From Pseudomonas rhizosphaerae (GTDB taxonomy: Bacteria > Pseudomonadota > Gammaproteobacteria > Pseudomonadales > Pseudomonadaceae), in the NCBI RefSeq assembly GCF_000761155.1, contig NZ_CP009533.1, positions 62,001 to 126,000 on the forward strand: a DNA stretch of 64,000 nucleotides. The letters are read 5' to 3'. Of this stretch, positions 15,166-24,358 are shown piece after piece; within the stretch, counting starts at the first letter, position 1, and each line of letters starts with the position of its first letter. Below the pieces are notes generated by a model, which did not search any database, was not told the DNA's origin, and saw only the letters and a list, made by a program, of their open reading frames with translations. A program made the translations under genes and the position numbers.

Positions 15166-16812
15166 ATGCAAACCGCCTACACCGTGCTGATTCTGTTGAT
15201 GCTGGTCGGCGTTTCGCGGTTGCTCGCCCGCGTCATTCCCCTGCCATTGCCCTTGCTGCAGATCGCGGCCGGGGCCATTCTCGCCTGGCCGACACTAGGT
15301 CTGCACGTGGCGCTCGAGCCTGAACTGTTCCTGTTTCTGTTCCTGCCGCCACTGCTGTTTTCCGATGGTTGGCGCATCCCCAAGCGTGACCTGTGGCATT
15401 ACCGCGGCCCCGTATTGATGCTGGCGGTGGGCCTGGTGCTGTTCACGGTGCTGGGGGCGGGGTACTTCATTCACTGGTTGCTGCCCGACATCCCGCTGCC
15501 GGTGGCCTTTGCCCTGGCTGCCGTGCTGTCACCGACCGATGCGGTGGCGGTGTCGGCCATCGCCCAGGACCGCTTGCCAACGCCACTGATGCGTATCCTT
15601 CAGGGCGAAGCGCTGATGAACGATGCCTCGGGCCTGGTGACCTTCAAGTTTGCCCTGGCGGCAGCGATCACCGGCGTGTTCTCCCTGGCCGATGCCAGTG
15701 TCACGTTCGTCCTGGTGGCGGTCGGCGGCCTGGCATTGGGCGTGCTGCTGAGCTGGGTGGTGGGGCGCCTGCGTGTCTGGATGATCGCGCGCGGCTGGGA
15801 CGATCCGGCCACCCATGTGGTGTTCATGCTGTTGCTGCCGTTTGCCGCCTATGTGCTGGCCGAGCGCCTGGGTGCCTCGGGCATCCTCAGCGCGGTGGCC
15901 GCCGGCATGATGCAGAGCTGGCTGGACCTGCTGCCCCGGCAGACCCGCACGCGCATTCTCAACCGCAGCGTCTGGGCGCTGCTGGAGTTCGCCTTCAACG
16001 GTTTGATCTTTCTGCTGCTCGGCTTGCAGTTGCCAGACATCGTCAAGGCGGTGCTCAGCCACGAACCGACGCTATGGCCGGCGCTGTCGTGGCGCTGCCT
16101 GGAGGTACTGGCGATCTTCGGGGTCTTGCTGGCGCTGCGCTTCGTCTGGGTCCAGAGCACCTGGCGGGCGATGACGTGGATACGCCGCCTGCGCGGCAAG
16201 GCCACCATCACCCGGCTGCCCGACGCCCGCTCGTGCGCCTTGCTGACCCTGGGGGGTGTGCGCGGCGCGGTGACCCTGGCCGGTGTCATGTCGGTGCCTC
16301 TGTTGATGGCACCCGGTCAGGACTTCCCCCAGCGTGACCTGCTCATCTTCATCGCCGCCGGCGTCATCCTGCTGTCGCTGGTAGTGGCCTGCATCGCCTT
16401 GCCTCTGTTGCTGCGTGGCATGGCCGCCAGCGATGACCAGGGCGCACGCCAGGAGGTGCGAGATGCCTGGCGCTACACCGCCGAATCGGCCATTCGCTCG
16501 CTGGAAGAGGAAGACCCGGCGCAGAAGGCCAACGAACAGGATGCCAGCCAGGCGGCACTGGCGACCGAGCTCAAGGCGCGGATCATGTCCGAGTACCGGC
16601 AGCAACTGGAGGTGTTCGAGGACTCCGCCGAAGCCCAGGCACTGGCCCGGCAGATGGATCAACTCGAACGCCACCTGCGGATCAAGGCGCTGCGCGCGCA
16701 ACGCCTGGCGCTCTATGAAATGCGCCGCGAACGCCGGATCGGCGACGATGCCGTGCGCGAGGTGCTGGCCGAGCTGGACCTGAACGAAGCCAACCTCGGC
16801 CACGGACGCTGA
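15166..16812 (+). CDS. CPA1-type Na+/H+ antiporter with charged C-terminal tail
   Basis: A 548-residue membrane exchanger with about 12 hydrophobic segments. LSPTDAVAVSAIAQ holds the ion-binding Thr-Asp unit and GEALMNDASGLVTF holds the NDA motif of the CPA1 (NhaP/NhaA-like) family. A later loop, CALLTLGGVRGAVTLAG, carries the conserved Arg. After about residue 425 the protein becomes a soluble charged helical tail (RSLEEEDPAQKANEQ ... QMDQLERHLRIKALRAQRL) that probably senses pH or ions or binds a partner. The last 29 residues strongly resemble the end of the SOS-box protein at 18149. AAAGGAAG precedes the ATG. Confidence 0.9.
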   Translation: MQTAYTVLILLMLVGVSRLLARVIPLPLPLLQIAAGAILAWPTLGLHVALEPELFLFLFLPPLLFSDGWRIPKRDLWHYRGPVLMLAVGLVLFTVLGAGYFIHWLLPDIPLPVAFALAAVLSPTDAVAVSAIAQDRLPTPLMRILQGEALMNDASGLVTFKFALAAAITGVFSLADASVTFVLVAVGGLALGVLLSWVVGRLRVWMIARGWDDPATHVVFMLLLPFAAYVLAERLGASGILSAVAAGMMQSWLDLLPRQTRTRILNRSVWALLEFAFNGLIFLLLGLQLPDIVKAVLSHEPTLWPALSWRCLEVLAIFGVLLALRFVWVQSTWRAMTWIRRLRGKATITRLPDARSCALLTLGGVRGAVTLAGVMSVPLLMAPGQDFPQRDLLIFIAAGVILLSLVVACIALPLLLRGMAASDDQGARQEVRDAWRYTAESAIRSLEEEDPAQKANEQDASQAALATELKARIMSEYRQQLEVFEDSAEAQALARQMDQLERHLRIKALRAQRLALYEMRRERRIGDDAVREVLAELDLNEANLGHGR

Positions 16813-16833
16813 GCGGTGGCAGACAATCTGTGG

Positions 16834-17991
16834 CTAGCGCAGCGAGCCTGGAAGGTTCTGGATATCACTGGCGCCGGTAGGAATCTCGATGGCAAACACG
16901 GTGCCCGCTTCCGCACTCGAAGTGACGTCTATGCGCCCCTGATGTGCGCTCACGATTTCGGAAGCGATGAACAACCCCAGACCCAGGCTGGCATGCGGCC
17001 CTTTTTCGGCCATTGCGTCGGGTGAGTACCTGCCCAGCGGATTGAAGATGGACTCAAGGACGTGTTCGGGGATGACAGCACCGGTGTTGTGAACCGTTAA
17101 GCGGAGTTTAGCGCCGCTGGAGTCCAGCGCCACATTAACGGGCGCGCTGGGATCTCCGTGTTGCAGAGCGTTGCCGATGAGGTTGGAAAACACCTGTTCC
17201 AGGCGCGCTGCGTCGTACAGGCCGACAGCACTGCTGGGGCTCTCCACGACTATTGTCGCGGTCGGGTTGACCATGCGCAGCTCTTCGACGACGCGGTCAA
17301 GCGCAGGCGCCGCATCGCTCATCGTCTTCGACACCGGCAGACCAGGGCCCAGTTGGGATCGAGTGAAATCCAGCAGGTCGCCGACAATGCGCGAGGCGCG
17401 CTTCACGCTGGTGTAGATCCGCGAGGTGATCTTGGTGGCGCGGGTACTCAGATCATCCGTTCGCAGCAGCGCGTCCGCGCCCAGCATGATCGCACCCAGC
17501 GGCGTACGCAGATCATGTCCCAATATGCCCAGAAAGACGTTTCGCGAGGCTTGTACGGCCTGAGTGTAGCTGGCCACGGATTCGGCCAGGGCCTGGTCGA
17601 TCGCCTCGTTGAACCGAATCATGTCCTCGACATCGATTTCGGCGTTTTCGCTGGCGTTGCTCAACCACTGCTTGATGACGCTGGCGCGCAGTGCGCGAAA
17701 TTCGGCGACGACCTGCTCGATGGTGAATCCGGAAAGCAGCCTGGCGATGGCATGTGTACGGGCGGCGGTGTCATCGTCCTGTTCGCCGTGTCCCTGGGAC
17801 TTCTCGGTCTGCTCCTGGCTCGACTGCTGGGTGCGCAGATCCTCGGCAATGGTCTGCAGCATCAAGTACGCGTGATCCCTGAGGTCTTCACGATTGAGCG
17901 GCGTGCCTGGGGTTTCCAGGGTTCGGGCAAAATCTTCCCAGGTTTGCAGGATGGGTTCGATATTCTTGAGGATGAAGTCTGACAGGCGCAT
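16834..17991 (-). CDS. Soluble orphan sensor histidine kinase with RsbRD-like N-terminal region
   Basis: A 385-residue kinase with no membrane segment. Residues 1-145 are helical and resemble the RsbRD N-terminal (sensor) domain (FILKNIEPILQTWEDFARTL ... EQVVAEFRALRASVIKQWL). HisKA follows with phospho-acceptor His159 in ILGHDLRTPLG. The HATPase has the N box NLIGNALQHG (Asn274), a G1-like HNTGAVIPE and G2 ASLGLGLFIASEIV. The sequence supports autokinase activity, but no receiver domain or response regulator gene lies nearby, so the partner must be elsewhere. It converges on the antiporter (21-base gap) and diverges from the SOS-box gene. AAGGAA precedes the ATG. It is probably a stress-responsive regulator, signal unknown. 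Confidence 0.88.
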   Translation of the reverse strand: MRLSDFILKNIEPILQTWEDFARTLETPGTPLNREDLRDHAYLMLQTIAEDLRTQQSSQEQTEKSQGHGEQDDDTAARTHAIARLLSGFTIEQVVAEFRALRASVIKQWLSNASENAEIDVEDMIRFNEAIDQALAESVASYTQAVQASRNVFLGILGHDLRTPLGAIMLGADALLRTDDLSTRATKITSRIYTSVKRASRIVGDLLDFTRSQLGPGLPVSKTMSDAAPALDRVVEELRMVNPTATIVVESPSSAVGLYDAARLEQVFSNLIGNALQHGDPSAPVNVALDSSGAKLRLTVHNTGAVIPEHVLESIFNPLGRYSPDAMAEKGPHASLGLGLFIASEIVSAHQGRIDVTSSAEAGTVFAIEIPTGASDIQNLPGSLR

Positions 17992-18103
17992 GAAGACGGA
18001 TTCCTTGTCATGAAGCCCCAGATGGCACCTCGGTCCAAGGATTAAACCATCAAGGGCCGGCTCGCGCTCGGATAACCTAGGGATTGATCACACGCCTTTG
18101 CTT

Positions 18104-18131
18104 GGGTTACTGTATATGCATACAGTAACCC
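18104..18131 (+). promoter_or_regulatory. LexA (SOS) box in a 28-bp palindrome
   Basis: The core CTGTATATGCATACAG (18110-18125) fits the CTG-N10-CAG LexA consensus. It is extended to perfect 12-base arms, GGGTTACTGTAT and ATACAGTAACCC, around ATGC. A candidate -35 TTGCTT (18098-18103) and -10 TACAGT (18121-18126) with a 17-base spacer would be covered by bound LexA. The gene at 18149 begins 17 bases downstream. The box at recA in this window has the same CTG-N10-CAG form. Confidence 0.88.
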
Positions 18132-18148
18132 ACGTGAGGTCTTGCCCC

Positions 18149-18478
18149 ATGCTCAGATTATCCAAACTGTGGACGGCCATCGGTAGCGCCATACCCGTTA
18201 CCGTTGGTTCTGCCCTCGGTGGGCTGGGATTGGTCGATTTCAACACGATGCTGGCGATTGCGCTCATGCCGCAGGTGGTTTTCCTGGTCATCGGGCAGTG
18301 GCCCGATTTCCAGCAGACCAGCGACGAGCAGGTGTGGGACGAATACGAATTCGAGCACCTGCCCCGATATGTAGTGCGCCCCGTGGTGCGCCGACAGCGC
18401 CGGATGGGCGGTCAGGCGATGAACGAAGCGCTGGCCGGCTTCGACATGAACGACGCCCACCTCGGTCACGGACGTTAG
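18149..18478 (+). CDS. Small SOS-box-controlled membrane protein of unknown function
   Basis: A 109-residue protein. Two hydrophobic segments (about residues 7-29 and 32-50) are joined by a short VDF turn, followed by an acidic linker (DFQQTSDEQVWDEYEFEH) and a basic tail (RPVVRRQRR) ending LGHGR. This gives a hairpin anchor with a cytosolic or periplasmic tail. The last 29 residues match the antiporter end at 17 of 29 positions. GAGGT sits 8 bases before the ATG; an upstream in-frame ATG at 18098 would lie before the LexA box and has no ribosome site. DNA damage should induce it. I do not recognise the family; a SulA-like division inhibitor, a small toxin-like membrane protein or an antiporter modulator are all possible guesses. 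Confidence 0.78.
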   Translation: MLRLSKLWTAIGSAIPVTVGSALGGLGLVDFNTMLAIALMPQVVFLVIGQWPDFQQTSDEQVWDEYEFEHLPRYVVRPVVRRQRRMGGQAMNEALAGFDMNDAHLGHGR

Positions 18479-19209
18479 GCGATAACCTTGGGGTAGATGC
18501 GCCGGGCGAACGCGCGGTCGCGGCGACTCAAGGTGTGGTTGATGCCCACTTCCCAATCACCGACCGTCTGCTCCTGCAGCACCGCGTAATGCATGATCGA
18601 GGTCCGGTCGTAGGCCGTGCCCTTGGCCAGTGCCTTGTCGGTCTTGTCCAGCAGGTTGAGGTCGACGGTCTGTCGATCGATGCCCTTGGCTGCGAAGTAG
18701 GCATACAGTTCAGGGATGTCCCACGGGATGTTCGCCTTGGGGTGTTGGTGCTCGTGCAGCAACCCCAACACATGACCGAATTCGTGCAGCACCGTGCGCC
18801 CGAACAATGGATCGTCCGGTTTGGTGCTCAAGGCCATGGTTGCATCCATCGGACTGACCAGCAGCGCATCGGTGCCGACATGACTGTGGTTGTCATCGCC
18901 GCCGGTATAGATGCGGATGTCGGCAAAAGCGCCGTCGACGAAATCGAACTTCAGGTTGGCCGAGCGTAGCCACTGCCGGGCCACTTTCTCGATGGCGGCC
19001 TTGTGTTCGGTGGGCGTGTCGTTGAAAAAGCCGATGGTCAGCGTACGACCGGGTGCCCAGAACTTCGAGAACTGGCCCACGGCGCGTTTGGAGCGTCCGC
19101 CCGCGGAAACGTGCAGCGCATTGTCTGGGCGTTCGGCCAGCGCAATACGGTGTGACGCTTCGAAATCAATGGCAGGAAGGGGCTTGCAGAACAGTAGATC
19201 GCACATCAT
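18475..19209 (-). CDS. Astacin-like (M12-type) zinc metallopeptidase
   Basis: A 244-residue protein with a metzincin domain. The zinc site is HEFGHVLGLLH (His142, Glu143, His146, His152) and the Met-turn is SIMHY (Met206, Tyr208), the arrangement of the astacin/M12 group. RTLTIGFFND near residue 55 and DIRIYTGG near 97 are the preceding strands. No convincing signal peptide is present, so its cell location is unclear. GGAG at a 6-base spacing favours the ATG at 19209 over the GTG at 19233. Its stop codon overlaps the stop of the SOS-box gene on the other strand (TTAG). It may act on host-cell or external proteins. Confidence 0.82.
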   Translation of the reverse strand: MMCDLLFCKPLPAIDFEASHRIALAERPDNALHVSAGGRSKRAVGQFSKFWAPGRTLTIGFFNDTPTEHKAAIEKVARQWLRSANLKFDFVDGAFADIRIYTGGDDNHSHVGTDALLVSPMDATMALSTKPDDPLFGRTVLHEFGHVLGLLHEHQHPKANIPWDIPELYAYFAAKGIDRQTVDLNLLDKTDKALAKGTAYDRTSIMHYAVLQEQTVGDWEVGINHTLSRRDRAFARRIYPKVIA

Positions 19210-19275
19210 CGATGACTCCGTGAAAAGAGCCACCCATGATGTCGATCAAACGCCCGGCAAAGGCGTAGCTATGTG

Positions 19276-20472
19276 TTATCGACGCTCGAGAAAGCGGCGA
19301 ATACGCTGGGCGGCTTCGACACACTCGCTCAACGGTGCGACCAGCGCCATGCGCACGCGGCCTGCCCCTGGGTTGAGCCCGTCGACATCGCGCGACAGAT
19401 AAGAGCCAGGCACCACCGTGACGTGTTCCTGTTCGAACAGTTCGCGGCAGAACTGAGCATCGTCCATAGGCACCTTGGCCCACAGGTAAAAGCTGCCATC
19501 GGGGCGTTTGACGTCCAGCACCGGCGTCAGGATGTCCAGCACGGCATCGAATTTTTCCCGGTACAGGTCGCGGTTGGCCAGTACGTGGGCCTCGTCTTGC
19601 CAGGCAGCGATGCTGGCCAGTTGGGTTTGCACGGGCATCGCGCAGCCATGGTAGGTGCGGTATAGCAGGAACGCCTTGAGGATATCCGCATCGCCCGCCA
19701 CGAATCCCGAGCGCAAACCTGGCAGGTTGGAACGCTTGGACAGGCTGTGGAACACCACGCAACGCTTGAAGTCACTGCGGCCCAACTCGGCACAGGCCGT
19801 CAGCAAACCGGGCGGTGGTGCGTCTTCGTCGAAGTACAGCTCGCTGTAGCACTCGTCGGCAGCGATCACGAAGTCGTATTCGTCGGCCAAGGCGATGAGT
19901 TTTTTCAGGGTCGGCATCGGCACCAGAGCGCCGGTCGGGTTGCCGGGCGAACACAGGAACAGGATCTGGCAGCGCTGCCAGACATCGGCCGAGACCGCGT
20001 CGAAATCCGGGTTGAAACCGTTCTGGTCCAGGCACGGCAGGTAGTGCGGCTTGGTGCCCGCCAGCAGCGCTGCGCCCTCGTAGATCTGATAGAACGGATT
20101 GGGGCTGACCACCAGCCCGTCGACGTCGCGCTGGGCAACGGTCTGGGTGAAGGCGAACAACGCCTCACGGGTGCCGTTGACCGGCAGTACGTGGCGTGCC
20201 GGATCGAGCCAACCCGCCGGAACCTGGAAGCGCCGCTCGCACCACTGCGCGATGGCTTCGCGCAGGGCCGGGATGCCCTGGGTCGTCGGGTACACGGCCA
20301 TCTGGTCGAGGTTGTCGGCCAGTGCCTGTTTCACGAAGGCTGGCGAGCTGTGCTTGGGTTCGCCGATGGACAGGGCAATCGGACGCTTGTCGGCCGCGGC
20401 CGTGACGCCACTGAGCAAGGCGCGCAGTTTCTCGAAAGGGTAGGGCTGCAACTGGTTCAACGCATGGTTCAT
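19276..20472 (-). CDS. dapC: Succinyldiaminopimelate transaminase
   Basis: A 398-residue class I/II PLP aminotransferase of the DapC type. It makes N-succinyl-LL-diaminopimelate from the keto precursor produced after DapD. Visible motifs are LSIGEPKH, NGTREALFAFTQ, SPNPFYQIYEGAAL, CSPGNPTG and AADECYSELYFDE. The Schiff-base Lys is in FHSLSKRSNLPGLRSGF. DapC rather than another aminotransferase is supported by dapD on the same strand upstream and by glnD 1 base upstream, an order conserved in Pseudomonas. Expression is probably coupled to glnD. Confidence 0.92.
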   Translation of the reverse strand: MNHALNQLQPYPFEKLRALLSGVTAAADKRPIALSIGEPKHSSPAFVKQALADNLDQMAVYPTTQGIPALREAIAQWCERRFQVPAGWLDPARHVLPVNGTREALFAFTQTVAQRDVDGLVVSPNPFYQIYEGAALLAGTKPHYLPCLDQNGFNPDFDAVSADVWQRCQILFLCSPGNPTGALVPMPTLKKLIALADEYDFVIAADECYSELYFDEDAPPPGLLTACAELGRSDFKRCVVFHSLSKRSNLPGLRSGFVAGDADILKAFLLYRTYHGCAMPVQTQLASIAAWQDEAHVLANRDLYREKFDAVLDILTPVLDVKRPDGSFYLWAKVPMDDAQFCRELFEQEHVTVVPGSYLSRDVDGLNPGAGRVRMALVAPLSECVEAAQRIRRFLERR

Positions 20473-20473
20473 A

Positions 20474-23176
20474 TCAAATGCTCAAACGGGACAGCTCGAC
20501 GCCGGGCGCCTGGCTGACACTGAGTTGGTCGACGATGGTGGCCTGCAGCCGACTGCACAGTTGCGGGTCGGACAGTGGCAGATTGTGCGCATCGGTGATG
20601 AAGAACACGTCTTCCACGCGTTCGCCCAGGGTAGAGACCTTGGCGTTTTGCAACGACAGGTCGAACTCCAGGAAAATCTTGCCGATGCGTGCCAGCAGGC
20701 CAGGCCTGTCGGGCGCGCTCAGCTCCAGGATGGTGACTGGCCGCTGGGCGTCGTTCTGGATGGTGACCTGCGGCGGGAAGGCGAAATGCTTGAGCTGGCG
20801 CGGCACGCGGCGATGAATGATGTTGGGGTAGTCATCGGGGTTGCGCAGCGCATCGCTCAGACCCTGGCGAATCTGCGCGACCCGGCGCGGATCGTTGCCG
20901 ATCGAGCCGCCGTCGTTGTCCAGCACGATGTAGGTATCGAGCGTGAACTGGCTGCTGGAGGTAATGATGCGCGCGTCATGGATGTTCAGGTTGAGCTGGT
21001 CCATCGCCGCGACCGTCACCGCGAAGAAGTCGTGCTGGTCGGGCGCATAGATGAAGATCTGCGTGCCGCCTTCGAATTCGCGCTGGGTGGTTTCCTTGAT
21101 CAGCACCAACGGATCGCCATTGGCAGGCTGCTGGAGGATGGCGTCGGTGTGCCAGGCCACGTCGCCGGCGTTGTGGCGCAGGAAGTAGTCGTCGCCCAGC
21201 TGCGACCAGAGCTGCTCGATGTCGTCCTGATCGGTCCCGCCGCGTACCAGTATCTCTAGGGCGGCGCTCTGCGTGCGACGAATCTGCTCCTCACGGTCCA
21301 GCGGATTCTCCAGACCGCGACGCAGCGCGCGCTTGGTCTCGGTATACAGCTGGCGCAACAGGCTGGCGCGCCAGGAATTCCACAGGCTGGGGTTGGTCGC
21401 GTTGATGTCGGCCACGGTCAGCACGTAGAGATAGTCCAGGTGCACTTCGTCGCCGACCTGCTGGGCGAAGTCGTGGATCACCTGGGGGTCGGACAGGTCC
21501 TTGCGCTGCGCCGTGGTCGACATGACCAGATGGTTCTGCACCAGCCAGACGATCAGCCGGCTGTCCCAGGCGGGCAACTGGTGACGCTGGCAGAAGTGCT
21601 CGGCATCCACTGCGCCCAGTTCGGAATGGTCGCCGTTACGCCCCTTGCCGATGTCATGGTACAAGCCGGCCAGGTAGATGAGCTCAGGCTTGGGCAAGCG
21701 CTCCATGACCTTGCTGGCGAGCGGGAATTTCTCCGAAACCTGCGTGTATTGCAGCTTGCGCAGGTGTTTGATCAGGTTGAGCGTGTGCGCATCGACCGTA
21801 TAGATGTGGAACAGGTCGTGTTGCATCTGGCCGATGATACGGCCGAACTCGGGCAGGTAGCGGCCCAGGATGCCGTAGCGGTTCATGCGGCGCAGGTTGC
21901 GGTGGATGCCCACCTCGCACTTGAACAGCTCGATGAACAGGCTGGTGTTGCGAATATCGGTGCGAAACGCGTCGTCGATCAGGTGGCGATGCTCGCGCAG
22001 CAGGCGAATCGTGTCGGCGCGCACACCTTTGATCTCAGGGTTCTGCGCCATCAGCACGAAGATTTCCAGCATCGCGAACGGCGTGCGCTTGAACACTTGG
22101 GTGTGGGTCGCCTCGATGTAGCCATCATGCAGCTGGAAGCGCGAATTGATCGGTACCGTCGAACCGGCATCGGGGTCGCCGAGAATCACTTCCTCGAAAT
22201 GCTGGATGATCAGGTCGCTGAGCTCGGCGATGCTCATCACCACACGGTAGTATTTCTGCATGAACCGCTCGATCGCCAGTTTCGCGTCGCTGTCCTTGTA
22301 GCCCAGCAGGCCGGCGATGGAACGCTGGTGGTCGAACAGCAGGCGATCTTCCGAGCGCCCGGCCAGCATGTGCAGGGCGTAGCGCACCTTCCACAGAAAC
22401 TCCTGGGAAGAGGCCAGCAGATTGTTCTCGCTTTCCACCAGGAAACCTTCCCCGGCCAGTGCGTGCAGGTTCAGCGTGCCGAACTGGCGGCGTGCCACCC
22501 ACAGCAACGTCTGGATGTCGCGCAGGCCACCGGGCGAGCCCTTGACGTTGGGCTCCAGGTTGTACTCGGTGTCGTTGTACTTGTGATGACGGGCGTTCTG
22601 CTCGGCCCGCTTGGCCAGGAAGAACTCGCGGCTGGGCCACATCTTCTCGGTGCTGGTGACCTCGAGCATGCGCTTGCGCAGCCGTTCGGGCCCGGCGATG
22701 GTGCGGCTTTCCATCAGATTGGTGATGACAGTGACGTCGGCGCGCGCCTGCTCCGCGCATTCCTCCACCGAGCGCACGCTCTGGCCCACTTCCAGGCCGA
22801 TGTCCCACAGCAGCGTGAGAAAACGCTCGATCGAATCGCGAAAGACTTCGTAGTCAGGGCTTTCGAGCAGGATCAACAGGTCGATGTCGGAGTAGGGATG
22901 CAGCTCGCCACGGCCATAGCCGCCCACGGCGACCAGGGCGATGTCGGCATCCTCGCTCCAGTCGAACTGGCTCCACGCCCGTTCCAGGATATTGTCGACG
23001 AACCAGGCGCGGTCTTCGATCAGCCTGCGAATGTCGCGGCCATTGCGAAAGCGCTCGTCGAGCACGTCGTGGGCCTGGCGAATCGCTTTCTTGAAGGCCG
23101 CGATGGGACTTGCCTTCAACGCCAGTTCGGCCTGGAACTGGCCGCGATCGAACAACTCCGGATCCACCTGCGGCAT
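20474..23176 (-). CDS. glnD: Bifunctional uridylyltransferase/uridylyl-removing enzyme (PII modification)
   Basis: A 900-residue enzyme that uridylylates PII when glutamine is low and removes UMP when it is high. The nucleotidyltransferase motif [19 protein letters not shown] is at about residues 85-103. The HD hydrolase motif [16 protein letters not shown] lies near the middle. Two ACT domains end the protein ([40 protein letters not shown]) and sense glutamine. Length is typical. The ATG at 23176 with AGGAAT upstream was chosen; the frame stays open upstream through map, but that is not coding here. It is flanked by map and dapC. Confidence 0.96.
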   Translation of the reverse strand: MPQVDPELFDRGQFQAELALKASPIAAFKKAIRQAHDVLDERFRNGRDIRRLIEDRAWFVDNILERAWSQFDWSEDADIALVAVGGYGRGELHPYSDIDLLILLESPDYEVFRDSIERFLTLLWDIGLEVGQSVRSVEECAEQARADVTVITNLMESRTIAGPERLRKRMLEVTSTEKMWPSREFFLAKRAEQNARHHKYNDTEYNLEPNVKGSPGGLRDIQTLLWVARRQFGTLNLHALAGEGFLVESENNLLASSQEFLWKVRYALHMLAGRSEDRLLFDHQRSIAGLLGYKDSDAKLAIERFMQKYYRVVMSIAELSDLIIQHFEEVILGDPDAGSTVPINSRFQLHDGYIEATHTQVFKRTPFAMLEIFVLMAQNPEIKGVRADTIRLLREHRHLIDDAFRTDIRNTSLFIELFKCEVGIHRNLRRMNRYGILGRYLPEFGRIIGQMQHDLFHIYTVDAHTLNLIKHLRKLQYTQVSEKFPLASKVMERLPKPELIYLAGLYHDIGKGRNGDHSELGAVDAEHFCQRHQLPAWDSRLIVWLVQNHLVMSTTAQRKDLSDPQVIHDFAQQVGDEVHLDYLYVLTVADINATNPSLWNSWRASLLRQLYTETKRALRRGLENPLDREEQIRRTQSAALEILVRGGTDQDDIEQLWSQLGDDYFLRHNAGDVAWHTDAILQQPANGDPLVLIKETTQREFEGGTQIFIYAPDQHDFFAVTVAAMDQLNLNIHDARIITSSSQFTLDTYIVLDNDGGSIGNDPRRVAQIRQGLSDALRNPDDYPNIIHRRVPRQLKHFAFPPQVTIQNDAQRPVTILELSAPDRPGLLARIGKIFLEFDLSLQNAKVSTLGERVEDVFFITDAHNLPLSDPQLCSRLQATIVDQLSVSQAPGVELSRLSI

Positions 23177-23229
23177 GTCGTATTCCTGAAGAGATGAGTG
23201 ACCTGAACGGGTTGCCCGAGCGTGCAGCG

Positions 23230-24012
23230 TTACGCCGAGACGCGGGCGATGGTGTCGTCGCTGCGCAAGGTGAAGATCTCGTAGCCGGTGGCGGTCACCA
23301 CCAGGGTGTGCTCCCACTGTGCGGACAGCTTGCGGTCCTTGGTGATGGCCGTCCAGCCATCGCCCAGCACCTTGGTGTCGGCCTTGCCCTGGTTGATCAT
23401 CGGCTCGATGGTAAAGGTCATGCCTTCCTTGAGTTCCATGCCGGTACCGGCGCGACCGTAGTGCAGCACCTGGGGTTCTTCGTGGAACACCTTGCCGATG
23501 CCGTGGCCGCAGAATTCGCGGACCACGGAGAAACCGTTCTTCTCGGCGTGCTTCTGGATGACTTCGCCGATGTCGCCCAGGCGGCAGCCCGGCTTGACCA
23601 GCTCGATGGCCTTGTACAGGCACTCCTGGGTCACCTGCGACAGGCGCTCGGCCCACACCGGCACGGTGCCGACGTGGAACATGCGGCTGGTGTCGCCGTG
23701 GTAGCCATCCTTGATCACGGTGACGTCGATGTTCAGGACATCGCCGTCCTTGAGCGGCTTCTCATTGGGAATGCCGTGGCAGACCACGTGGTTGATCGAG
23801 GTGCAGATCGACTTGGGGTAGCCCTTGTAGTTGAGCGGGGCAGGGATGGCCTGCTGCTCGTTGACGATGTAGTCGTGGCACAGGCGATCGAGCGCTTCGG
23901 TGGTGACACCGGCCTTGACGTGAGGCGCGATCATCTCCAGCACCTCGGCGGCCAGGCGGCCGGCAATGCGCATCTTCTCGATGTCTTCGGGGGTCTTGAT
24001 GGTAACGGTCAT
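23230..24012 (-). CDS. map: Methionine aminopeptidase, type I
   Basis: A 260-residue cytosolic metalloenzyme removing N-terminal Met from nascent proteins. The pita-bread fold ligands are in [20 protein letters not shown] (two Asp), [12 protein letters not shown] (His) and [10 protein letters not shown] (Glu), with a final Glu in WEHTLVVT. The short form without N-terminal extension is type Ia. It is divergent from rpsB, the usual gamma-proteobacterial arrangement, and precedes glnD by 53 bases. Confidence 0.96.
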   Translation of the reverse strand: MTVTIKTPEDIEKMRIAGRLAAEVLEMIAPHVKAGVTTEALDRLCHDYIVNEQQAIPAPLNYKGYPKSICTSINHVVCHGIPNEKPLKDGDVLNIDVTVIKDGYHGDTSRMFHVGTVPVWAERLSQVTQECLYKAIELVKPGCRLGDIGEVIQKHAEKNGFSVVREFCGHGIGKVFHEEPQVLHYGRAGTGMELKEGMTFTIEPMINQGKADTKVLGDGWTAITKDRKLSAQWEHTLVVTATGYEIFTLRSDDTIARVSA

Positions 24013-24190
24013 TCGGGGCTCTCTGAGCGCTCGCGCGCATTCGCAGGCTGGAAATCGAGGCGATTCTACCAGAGCCGCCGCGGACTGCCGTGCGGTGCTG
24101 GCGACGCCTCTATATAAGAGGTGATGGGCGGTATTGTCGCGCGAATCCGGCAGCGGCGCAAAAGCCGTCGTGCATCGACGCTATTTCAGG

Positions 24191-24221
24191 TTTCTATATC
24201 CGGACGGCTATGGTATAAAAT
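24191..24221 (+). promoter_or_regulatory. Putative rpsB promoter
   Basis: TATAAAAT (24214-24221) is followed by a GC-rich discriminator (GCGCCGC), as in growth-rate-controlled ribosomal promoters. A weak -35 TTTCTA lies at 24191-24196 with a 17-base spacer. Confidence 0.6.
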
Positions 24222-24358
24222 GCGCCGCTTTCCGGGGATGCCCCGGGAGCAACCAAACCCACACACGTGTCGACACGATGACCTGGGTGCCGGTGGTTCT
24301 GCCACGGGTTGGTCATTGGGATACGTGGAGGCTTAACCCGACTTATCAAGGAACTATC
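24222..24358 (+). promoter_or_regulatory. rpsB 5' leader, probable S2 autoregulatory region
   Basis: The 346 bases between map and rpsB hold no gene. After the promoter there is a leader of about 130 bases with several GC-rich stems (for example CCGGGGATGCCCCGG). The position and size fit the conserved rpsB leader through which S2 represses rpsB-tsf in gamma-proteobacteria. I did not verify the conserved secondary structure. Confidence 0.5.

Noticed and set aside
24134..24358. N-terminal extension of rpsB
   Set aside because: It would start before the promoter and leader; S2 begins at [13 protein letters not shown].
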